64,000 nucleotides of DNA. Source: Edaphochlamys debaryana. Lineage: Eukaryota; Chlorophyta; Chlorophyceae; Chlamydomonadales. The stretch is taken from positions 248,001 through 312,000 of the forward strand of contig JAEHOE010000119.1 in NCBI GenBank assembly GCA_016858145.1, written 5' to 3'. The position numbers were made by a program, and so were the translations under genes. Of the stretch, positions 42,401 through 54,400 are shown one piece after another; positions within the stretch are counted from its first letter, which is position 1, and every line of letters starts with the position of its first letter. Below the pieces are notes generated by a model that worked only from the letters and a program-made list of their open reading frames with translations, ran no database searches and was not told the DNA's origin.

Positions 42401-45400
42401 GTAGGTGGAGCGGTGTGTTGACCAAGCGAATGAAGGGCTGCATGCAGTTGATCGCCTTTTCACAGTGTACCGCTTGAACTTGCCGCTCATTTACACCCTG
42501 TCCTTGATTGCCGTTTACAGCTCCCGACGGCGGCTGGCAGTGGGGCAGCGGCGGGCTCGTTCTCGGGGGCGCATGGGCCCCTGGGCAGCCATCTGGCGGA
42601 GAGGCGCCCTTCTTTGAAGTGAACGGCAGCGTGAGTCTTCTTGTGTGGGTCCTGGCTGGGTGGGATCCCCGTTTTCCAACTCGACGATCGCGTGACGTGT
42701 CCGCCTCTCCGATCACTTCACTCCAACCCTTTCATCATGCCTCTTTTCCAGGCCCCGGAGGACTGTGCCACTCTGATCAACACACCTCGCCTAGGCGTGG
42801 TAAACCTGTGGCAGGACGTGGCATGCACCTCCTACCCCGCACGGCCCCTGTGCCAGCGCTTCGCCCGCGTCAGCCCAAAGGCCATCCGCATGCAGCGCGT
42901 GCTGCCCGTGGCTAGCACTGAAGCCGGGGGATCGACGTACACACTGTACGACATTGTGTACGACAGTTGGTCCGAGGCGTGAGTAATTGCATGGGCCTTT
43001 CATGATCCCCTGTGTACCTCCATCCAGAGCGAGGTATGGCGTGCGTATCATGAGACGGCTGCTCCTGAACAATACTCCGCCCCCAACCCTGCAGGCATCT
43101 CTTCTGCCAGGCGCACGGAGGCCGCCTAGCGGGTTTCGACTCGTCTGATGATGTCAGCGAAGTGAGCGATTGAGGGCATGCATCGGGCTAGATTTAGGGT
43201 AAAGGGAACTTGTACAGGTGGATAGGACAGAGACGGTATCTGCTTGGGGTCCTCGATCATTGGTATCAAGCAACCGAGGTGCATGTGCTGATTCCATATC
43301 ATGTGCACCTCAGGTTGGCGGAATGGTTTCGGAATGGATGCACGCAAACACGCGTCTCACAGAGGTAATGTGGCTTGAGTTGCAACGGGTGTTTGAGTAG
43401 AGGGCAGCCTGAAGATGAGATGCCTGACCCTCATGATGTGGCCGCACGCACAGGTTGGGGTCTGGTTTGGCGCAAACGACAGGTAAGGAACGAAGACATT
43501 GTGCTAAACAGCAAGTAACAGAACCCGCCATCTAAGGCCTCATTCAACTCTCAAAACCTGCTGACACCCTTGGCTGGCGGGCAGGACTAAAAATGATTCC
43601 TCATGCCCCTGTTTCTCACTCAACCTTCCAGGGAGAACATTGGGCAGTGGCTGTTCGCGGGCTCAGGCGCAGCAATGCCCAATGACGCACCATGGTCTGC
43701 AGCGAGCCCCACCCCCGCATCAGTCATGAGTCACCTGTTGCCGTACACCACATCTTTCGGGGTGCTCCAAGATCCTGCTTTCTGTCCGCCTGGCACCTTT
43801 GTCCGGGGTATCCAAACAAAGGTAGGAGGAAAAGGCGCCGAGTCGTGAGTGCTCAGACGAGGAGGGCGATGAGGTGCGGTACATACATGTGATGCTTGAT
43901 CTTTGTCCTCTACTTTCCTATCCATGCACCTCTCCAGGCTGACTGGGTGCAGGCAGATAAAGTGGGCGTGAGCTTGGTGGAGATGTGGTGCGCAAACGCA
44001 ACCGCAGCGCTAGAGCCTTTCGGCGGCGGGTCCAATATGGCCATCTTCTCCGGACCGGGAGACCCCTCTCTGACGACCGGCATATGGGGTAGCATTGCGT
44101 GAGTGTACAGAGCTTCCTTTATTTGTTTGCAATGACGCCATCTACAGCCTTGATGAGTTCACTGTCTTGGAGCCAAATGTGGTGTCTGGGACGGAGACCT
44201 GGCTAGACATCTACTCGTTACTGCTCAGTTCGTCAGCCCCTGCCTGACGCTCGTGTTCTCTCCATCGCTCATACATACTTGCAGGTACTGTACGGGTCAA
44301 GCCAACTATGGAGTAGGCTTGGAGGTAGGTACGCTGCGGCGAGGGCATCGTATGTGTCCGCAGCGCAAGGCATATAATAAACCAGTGCCCGCTTTGACAT
44401 TGACGAGCCCTTTCTTGCTTGCGTGCGCTTAGGTGCGGGCGCTTCCGCTGCAAGACAACGCCACGTTCCAGTACACCTCGAGCTCCCAGTAAGCCGCGCA
44501 CCGTAGTATCTGCTGGGTGTGCACCTGTGCGCGCTGGGCCCTTTCAACCTCAGAGCTGGCCATCGCTGCATGCCGTGACGTGATTATCCATCCACCCCAC
44601 GCAGAAACAGCATTGTGTGGAGCTATGGTGATGACATGGCCATAACGGCAGTGTACATGATTTGCCGCAACGGCACCAAGGTTAACGGAACGATTGGCGG
44701 GACCAGCAGCGCTGGCGTGCTGTTAAGAGAGATGCGCTGCCAGGAAGGCTACTACGTAAGAGGGATGCTGCGTGGCACTTGCTCATATCAGACACGTTGC
44801 GTTGGTCTACGCGCTTGCCTCACCCCGCCGTTGCGTGCCGCGCTCAAACCTTTCTGTGCCCTTCTTGCAGATCTGCGGCTATACGGCTCGCTCGGAGGAC
44901 GACCCAGACGCTCCGTGGGACGCCACTGGCCTGAACCAAATCATCATGCACTGCTGTCCTGGTGAGTCCTGTCTGTCGCATTTTTTCAACCTTTCTGCGA
45001 GCGGGACCTACCAATACATGCTCGTTGTGGCTCGCTAATTACTCAATGAACCTCATGAACCTCCCCCGCCCCTTATTTGCATTCATACCATCGTCAGCTG
45101 ACTTGCCACTGGTCCAATCGTACTGTTTACGTCGCAGACCAACCACCTGACCAGTACGAAGGCTGCTGGAAAGAGCCCGGGCAGTATTATCAGTACTACG
45201 CGCTGCCCTACACGCCTAACTATCCGTACAACAACGACCCCGTCAACATGACGACACAGACGTGCGCCGCCTTGGCGCGGTTGACAACACGTAAGATGAA
45301 AAGCGATCGTAGTCTTACTTGCTACTTGGTTATGTTTATCCTCTTCCACTCGGTCTGCTGCCGCTGGTGCCTTGCAGAGCTCCCTGCCGACCTATACGGC

Positions 45401-48400
45401 ATCTTCAATGGCAGCATCTGCCTCACGGGTACCGACTTCACACAAGCACGTTCGTATGGTTACAGCAATTCCTGCAACAAGCCTTGCCCTGGAGACCCCA
45501 CGCAAATAGTAAGCGGCGAGACCCTAAGTAGCTAATAACGCATGGCTTTGACCATAATGTCGAAGTTACTCATCCGGTCGTACCGCTGTCCTCTGTGCCC
45601 ATTTAACCACAGTGCGGGGGGCCCGGCTCCTTATCACTGTACCGCGTTCCAGGTGAGGAGGCAGGCCCAGACGCGGTTACCGGTATCACGTTCGTTCCTA
45701 AACAATTAAGCGTGAGTGCTTTACACGCTCCATTCCTGCCTCTCTCCTTATCGCAGTGTGGCGGGACACTCCTCTTGGCTGTTTCCGGTGAGGGGGTGCA
45801 TGCGTTAAATGTTTGCCCTCGTTTCATTCTACAAAAATGGCCTTTATTTACTGTCACATGATGATTTTTTTACGACTGACTGCGCCGTCTCCTGCGCCGC
45901 TCGCAGGGATGAGCTGCCTTCTGACCCCGCCCTACCAATTTGGCTGGGCGTGTATACGCCGGGTGACCCCATTACCCATCTCACTACCGAGTGGTGTGCT
46001 ATGCGCGCCCGGGACTTCGGCCTCCCGTTGTACGGACTCCAGGTACTTTGCAATTGCTTGTCCCAAAGACTCAATTGGCTGCTGGTCAAAGTGAAAGCAT
46101 TGCTTGATCTGTACTACACCCCATCACTTTTTTGACGTGGCCGCACGCTGCAGAACGGCACCCAGTGCTGGGGCGGCACGGACGAAGCCAAGGCCACGGC
46201 GCAGGGCATGCTGAGCAACTGCACGGTCCGGTGTTGGTACGACTTTAGCGCCCCGCCAAACCTGCCGGTGGGTTCAAACATGACTTCAACTCCATATCAA
46301 GTAGTCGTGTTTCGCTAGAATGTATCGCTAGAATGACCTCAAAACTGAGCCAAGCATTTCGCCCTTTCAGTGTGGACGGCCGGGAGGAAACATGATCTAC
46401 CGCGTCGGTAAGCTTGCGGGGGGCATGAACCAATTATTAGGCGGATGGATCATGGGGTAGCCTCACCCCTGACGTATAGCAACCGTCTGTGCTTGCTTGA
46501 TTGCCTCCTTTGCGTTGCAGCCCTTGAGAGCGCGCTGCTCGAGCAGTGTGGGGAGATGAGAGTGGATGCGCGCACATCCCCTGCGCCCGTCACCTGGCGG
46601 CGTCAGACCTGCAAGAGCAGGCCCGGCCTGTCTGCGGCCAACCGCGTCTTGTGTCAAGCGGACTCGCCGCCCGTCAACCTTGCGGCGGCCCGGAGGATGA
46701 GACCAGTTGCAACCGCACAACTTCCAACAGCAAGCCGGAACAAAGGTGCCGTACAAGAAGAGTTCGCTTTGTACGACCTTGTGGCCACCTGGGACACAGC
46801 GGCGGCAGTGTGCTCGGTGAGGAAGCACTGACGTGTGTTATTCAGATGGCTTGCTTTATGGGCAGTCAGCTGATGAATGCTACCTGCCTCCAATCGCCCC
46901 CGCCTGCCTCAGGCACAAGGTGGCAAGCTGGCGGACATTCAGTCGGCGGAGGAGATGGACGCAGCTATCCAAGCCGTGTCCGCATGGGCCCCGCCGGCAG
47001 GTGGTCAGCTAACAGTGTGGTTCGCAGCCCGGAAGCAAGGCGCAGGGAAAGACTGGGCGTGGCCGGACGGAACCTCGGCGCAGAGCAGCGGAGCGTTGGA
47101 CGCTGCACCCGCAAATTCGACGGCGGGTTGCGGAGCTCTGCGCTTTCCGCTCTCTCTGCAGAGCCCCGCAGCAAACGGGTCGGCGTCTTCAAGCGTACAT
47201 GTCAGGATCCCGACGTGGGTGGCCAAGGACTGCCGCACGCAGGCCCTGAGGTTCCTTTGCCGCCGGCCCGTGGCTGCTCGGCAGCTGCAGCCGCCGCTCA
47301 GCCGCGCCCCCTCGGCTTCCGTGGCGGTTCGGGACGCGGTCTACTCGCTACACCCCGACATGCTCTCTTGGGGAGATGCGCTGGAGCTTTGCCAGTCCTT
47401 GGGCGGAACACTCGCGTCCGTTCGCAGTGCGGCCGACGCGGCAGTCCTTGCGGCGATGGTCGTGGAGCGTATCAGCGGCAGGGCGCCGAGTCAGCAGAGC
47501 AAGGTGGCGGTGTGGATTGGAGCAACCGATACCAAGACGGAAGGGACGTGGCTCTGGCAGGACGGGCAGCCGCTTGACTCCTTCAGCCTGTGGCAGCAAC
47601 CCGGCCTTATGAACGGGAGCGCCAACTGTGCTGTGTGGAGGTTCGAGGACGGCGCGTCTGCTGGATGGCAGCCGGAGTCATGTTCGGGGGCGTACGGCAT
47701 GGCGCTCTGCATGCGCGGTGGGTCACACGGACGGGGTCACAGCGTGGGTGGAACACGTATGTCTTGTGCCTCTAAAGCTCGATGTGTTTGTGTTCCTGGA
47801 CACGCAGACGTCAACCCGTTCCAGTGCGCTTCGGTGACTAACGCCGCGCGGCAGGCGCCTGCTGGCTCTCCCGATGCTGGCCAGTCGACCCTGTACTGCC
47901 CGCCAGGCACTCTGCTCACAGGTACGTGACGCCGTTTCTTTGTCAGACGCTGCTCTATATCCTGATGGTGACTGTACGGCCTGTGAGCACCCACTACACC
48001 CACGCAGGCGTGACTGGCTCTGCACCTTCGACGCAGCGGCCAGCAGGGCTCCCTCTCACATGGGCACCCATCTGTGGAAACCCTGACCCCGCTCGCCCTG
48101 AACCCGGTAATCAAATTGCTCGTGTGCTTGCGGCATCGATCCCTGTAACGGCCTCTAGCCTCTTCCAGCCTTTCTGTACCAGCGCGTCAAGAGCTCCCAC
48201 ATGAATAGCTAGGTGTTCTCGTCATGCCGCCTAACTCTCTTGCTTACACCCACACGCGCAACAGGTACCCCTTCCTGCCGAGCGGCGTGGTCGGTTCCCA
48301 GGCTCGAGGGTCCTGTGGTCCCCAACGTGACAACGCCTGAAGGGTGCTACCTGGCGTGCTCCTACCAAACCCTCATGAGCGGTGGAGCAAGCCCCTTCGT

Positions 48401-51400
48401 GGCGGTGCGTCTTGATGATTGGAGAGGCCGCTGGGACAGCATGGGACTTGAGGCACGCACGCAAGAAGGGGCCTCCCAATGGAGTGCGTGGCCATTATCA
48501 CGAATCAGAACGGGGGAACGGCGGGTTGATTGCCTTCACACGCCCACCCCCGCGATTGTTTGCATCCTCCCAACAGACTTTATACCGCAATGGCTCCACG
48601 TGCAAGTGCGGCCGTGCCTTGGTGGGGCCGCGGATCAGCTCTGCCCTCATGCGGTCCACCGGTGCAGACACGAACTACGTGTACTCATACGGGCCCGACG
48701 TCTCCATCATCAGCACCTGCGCTGCTGCGGGCGCCGCGGCGCTCCTTCCCGACCTGGGTGTCGCGACTTCCTCAGCAGAAGCTGGTAAGCGAACGTTATG
48801 AACAAATAGTTCCATAGCTAGGTCACAACTGAAACGGCACCGTGCCTGTCCGCACAGGCGCGTTTTCGACTGGCTGGACGCCGCGGCTGGTCAGCCTGGT
48901 TGGAGACAAGAAACTCCGACTATTCACCACACCGGCTAGCTGGAATACGGCAAACAGGGTCTGCACGCTGCTTGGTGGCCATTTGAGTGTCCTTCAGACG
49001 GCCTCGGACAGCGCAGCCTTCGTGGCTCAGCTCCAGAGGAGCCTCCAGGCGGGGGAGTTCAGTTCATTGGGGAGCGGAGGCGTCTGGGTCGGCATGTACC
49101 TGGCCCAAGCGCAGCTCTTCCGGTGAGCGTGCTGGACGTGCTACTCGATCCGCGGATGCAGTAAGCCAGTGGCGGCCCTCAGATAGGATTAATGCCCTCG
49201 CATCACCATTTTTGCGCCCATCAGTTGGCTAAACGGCGCCGTGGTAGATCACCCGCTAGAGCTGGTCGAGGACTACTACTACCGCCCCCCGCGCTGCGGG
49301 CAGCTGCTCTTCCCAGGAAACCGATCGCCGCCGAACGTCAGCCTGACAGCCCGGGCTTGCGCTACCGAGCTTCCGTTCATCTGTGAAACAAGTGAGTCCG
49401 GACCAGACAGCCTGGCGTGCGTAGCGTGCTATTGTGTGCTGAAGCAAAGTGCCGGGAATGATCTCGTGTTCCACGCTCTTGGCGTGAACTCTTGCAGGCT
49501 CCTCAGTGGACACTGGGCTTGCAGGTATGCAGCAGTCAGCACTCAGCAGATCGATCGGTCAAGCAATCAAGGAGTATGTCACACTAATGCACTCTGAGAG
49601 GTACCCCTTGTCAATTCTTCATGCGCAGATCTCACACCTTCAGCATTGCCAACTTCAGTCCCGGGCTTGGAGGACGCCGGCCTTGGCCGATGGGTCCTCA
49701 TTCCGTTTCTTGCTCAGTCCGTTTCCTGGGCTACAGCGTTCCGTGCATGCCAGGCGATTTCCGCGGACCTGCTGTGGTTCACCAACTCAGCGGAGGAGTC
49801 GTTCGCCCGGACCCTTCTACTCCAGGCCGGCCTCAATGATACCTCCGTCTGGACGGTGCGGGCTCAGCCTGCAATTAAATGCTGGGCTTCTGTTTTCCTT
49901 ATTAGTTTCAGCGCTGCACGAGCTGATGAGCCCTCCGTTGTGCTTGGGGCCCATCTCCAGGCACTGATCCAAACCCACTACGGCGTGCCATCATGGAGGA
50001 CGACTCTGGTGAGTAACTCGGTTGACCATAACAAGGGCTAGGGCTATGACTGCGTGAGAGTGCGTGCGCGGTTGGCTAGTCCGCATAACTATGCTTGCTC
50101 TGCTTGATTGCTTTTTTCTTTCCATCCCGCCCCTTAGGCCGGCGACAGCCCCCTCATAAGCACATGGGCGTACCCAGCCGCCGCTGCTGCGATGGCGGCC
50201 CAGCTGCCGGCGGATGACGCAGAGTTCCCCGGTGGCAGCGGTCTTTGCGGCATGCTGCACCCCAGCAACGCCTCACAGTCTGGCCTGGCGCCCTGCCTGG
50301 AGCTGCGACCATTCGTGTGCAAGTCGGGATCTCCATGGCAGGGCCCTCCTGCGGACGCATCCAGCCCGGTTGCTTCCGGCAACAACAGCAGCCCTAGCGT
50401 GTCAAGCATCCAGGTCGTGCCGGGTTTCATGTACTTCACGGTCGGTGCGTACGACTATGCGTGGTCTCGCTCGATAGTAAGCATCCCAGAAGCTCAGCTG
50501 ACGTGCGCCAACCTCAGCGCGAGCTTGGCGTTGTTTACCAGCAATGGCGAGTTTGAGGCTGCCGCCGACGGACTGAGGGGCATGGCGCTGGCCAACGACC
50601 CCGCCGCCGGCCTGAACGTGGCGCTTCACTCTGTGTGGCTTGACCTTTCGTCTCTGGTTGGAAATGGCGACTACTACCTTCCCAACAATTACATCACCCC
50701 AGTGAATACAACCGGCATGTGGTGCACAGGTGCGCTAAGGAACTTTCGCTGCTTCAACCTTGAAAGCTAGCTCTCGTACACTTCCACCTCCATCCAGACG
50801 GTTTTGTTGGTCTTTAGACCGCTCCTCTAGACCGCGCTTTAGACCGCTCCTCGCTGATGCATGGGTGTGTCGCCCTTGCTCCTCTGCGCAGACGTTTTCC
50901 CTTACCACAACAAGCCTTGCGTGTCAGCGGACATCAAGCTTGCTTCGAGCCCTTACGACCCCGAGGCTAGCTGTCTGCGAGACGTCCAATGCACCACCGA
51001 CGTAAAACGGGAGATCCTGTGCCGGAAGCCCACTCCCGTGCGGCCAACTACCATGAGCCCCGCCGTAGGTCATGTTGTGTCGGTGACATCCTCCAGCCAG
51101 ATTGTCCGAAACGGTTCCGAACGCATCCCTCCTCGTTCGGTTTTTGTATGTTGCATGTTTACCATTTACGCGCGCGCGCCCTTTCGATTCATGACCTAGG
51201 TGGCACATGCGACGGTTAATGGCTACAAGTTCACCCTGTGGGATGTGGCCAAGAACCTCACGGTGAGTCCTTGCGCATGCACGCCTGCTGAAGAGCTTAA
51301 TTCTGGCTGACTCACAGCATGCAACACGTGTGTGATTGATGTAGAGCCTTACTAACTGTGTGCTTGTTGGATTGCCTGTCCATACACAGGACGCCGCCAC

Positions 51401-54400
51401 GTGGTGCAGCTCAGCTCACATGTCCCTGGCTGATTTCATCAACGAAGCCGAGTATCTGGTGCGTAGTTGCCTGCGGGACTGTTTTCTTTATTTCTCGGCA
51501 ATTGCAGATGGTCCACAATGCATGTGTCCACCCTTCTACACACAGGCGGTTTGGGACGCGCTAGTCACGACCTGGTAAGTCCATGATCCGCCGCGCCAGT
51601 ATTACGAAACATGGCGAACGCCCCTTGACATTCTACTGCGGTTGCAGGACATACACATCGCCATCCACGGACGGGGACACGCAATTCTGGGTTGGCTACA
51701 ATTACAAGGTCCAAACGGGTGGGTCTACCACGCAGGGGCTGGATGCGATTCAGGGTGTCTCATTGAGGGAGATGCATCTAACCTCTCCTACCTGCGTTTG
51801 CCCTTGATGGCCAGACAATCTGGTTGTCAACCAACAGCAAACTACCCCAACGGTCGGCGATGGCGGCTTTTTCACTCCCAACATGACGATTGCTCCCCTG
51901 TGAGACTTTATCATTGAAGCCATGCAACAGTAATGCATGCCTGCTTGATAGGTTGATCTTGGCCTCCAACTCGCTCGAAACTTAATGCTCCCAACCGTTT
52001 TACACAGTTCGACGCAGTCGTTTCGTTGCCCAGCTGGAGCAGCTATGATGTAAGCACTATATAAGTAATACAAGCACCAACTAACATGCCACAATGTATG
52101 CACGCACGCCATGCTCCAGCTATTAATATATTAATACCCTGCTGCATGCCTGCAGGCGCTGGAACCTCGTCTTGGTATCGTCGGCGCAGGCCATCGTTGC
52201 TGACGTCACTTGTGCAAGCGCACAATTTGACCCTGCCACGACCAACTGCTCCCTTGGGAGCACTCCCTGGGTCCCTGATTCGCTGGTGAATGTTTCAGCC
52301 ACCCCCATCACCTGCTCAACCGGGTCTGGGTTGAGCGCCTTCTGGCTCAACCAGCGAGCTGCCCAGTCAGGCCGCGGGGCAGAGGTGTCATTCTCCTTCA
52401 ATTGTTGCCCCCTGCCGTTTAGCGCCGATGAGGTGAGCAAGGCCGCATCCTAGCAGACTTATTTCTCTTGCTATCGGCGAGCCAAAAATTTCGGGGGCTT
52501 GCCTGGGGCATCGTCTTTGCTTTATCAGCACGCCGTAATTAGCTTGCGATCTGCATTGTTCTCGCAGTGCATTGTCCGAGACACAGCGTTTGGCGGCCCG
52601 GGCATCAATATGACGTACTTCTCATACCGTGACTTGGCGGCGTAAGCTTTGTTGATCGGCGGCTACCTATCTGCACTTGCGGCCGGATGCATGCGCACCT
52701 GCTTGACAACTTCACGATCCACTTCACGCTCGCAGGCACCCTGTGGCATGCCCAGCAGGCCAGATTCTAACGGGTGCGGTGCTGGGTGCTTGAGACTCGC
52801 TTGCTTGCTTCAGCTTGATGTATACATTGCTTGGGTATGTAGCGGTTATTGGCAACTTGATGTTGTTTATTTGTGGCATGCTCCCTTTGCAGGCTGGCAG
52901 CTGGTGCTGCAACCTGTCAATCTGATGCTGATCCGGTACACCTGCTGCTCGGTCCGCCTTCTAGCAATCATGGACGGTACGTGTGATAGGGATACCACCA
53001 GGATACAATAAACGCAGATGCATGACAGCATCAGCTTTAAGTAACTCCTGGCTGTCTTGCTGCACCCCAGGCACGCCGGTGGCCACCACTTCTTACTACG
53101 CGCCGATCAATCCGGCATTTGCGGCTCTGCCATCCGACCAAGCCTTGCCAGCCTCGTGCCTCTCCTGGAGCGTGAATCCGGGTGCAAGGGTGAGCTACGA
53201 TGGTGCGAGTCTGATGAAGCGCCCGAGCTCCCCGCGCGCGCGAGCACTACGAGCACACTAACCTTGCATGATTTGTTTATTCGGCTGCTCACACAGGCAA
53301 CGTTGGGGCTCGTGGCCGTGCCATGCAGCAAGCCTTTACGCGTGCTCTGCAAAGGTACAGTATGACCCCTCACCCGCCATGGATTCGCCACGGCCAGCTG
53401 ACGACCGAGTCCATGGGCGCATGGAATTCGTTCTCTTTCCGCCGCAAGTGTAGCGACTGGCAACGTTGAGTGACGCAGCTTTGCCTGCTAAGAAGACGTA
53501 CATACCTTGCCATGCCGCAGCCCCCACTGGCTTCACGCCTATCGCTACGACAACGCTCGCGTCGGGCAGTGCGGCCGGCGGTCCCTTGGCGATCTTCAAC
53601 AAGCCGCAGACCTGGGCTCGCGCGCGCGATGTTTGCCGTACCTACTACCAGGGCGGGGACCTTCACACGTTTGGCAGCACAGCTGACTACGCCGCAAGTG
53701 AGCTTGTACCGTATGCATGGGATGCTCTGACGCAGGTTTATTTAGGATGTATAGCTACTCAGCACATGCTGTTGCGGCCGTTGCTGACTCGAACGCGCGC
53801 CTTGCCAACTCCTCTGCTGTTTCATTCGCAGCTATGGCAGCTATGGCAGCAGTTCAGGGCGTGATCCCAACAGCAAGCGCAGGGCTCTCGCAGGACTCAT
53901 CAAACATCACCACCCTCCTGGCGGGGTTCAGTAGTCCCTGGGTGGAGGGTTCGTGGAGCTTTGTCAAAGGCAGCTATGGGGAGACCGTGGAAAGCACTCT
54001 CGGTACATCCGTGTGGCTCGGGGGTAAGCGAGGCATGCTTCTTAAATTGCACAGATCCTTCCAGATTATGGTAGTGCCTACTAAAGCTTGATCTCTTTCA
54101 TCCGTACGCGCAGGAACCCCCAATTGCTATACTGGGGCTAATGTGGGAGGACTCGATGTACCCGGGAGTCCCGCTGCCGGTGTGATTCTGGAGACGTGCA
54201 GGCAGCTCTGCCTCGCCAATGCTGCATGCGAGTTCTTCGTGTACGACAGCCGCACCCAGAACTGTAAGCGCATGGTCGTCATGCATCCGACGTGCTTTGC
54301 ACCCTGTGCTGCTACCAGCCACATCTTGGGTCTGACACGCACATTTGCTGCGGGGCCTCCGTCAATCCTACCGACAGGCCGCCTCAAGGCTAGCTACCTT

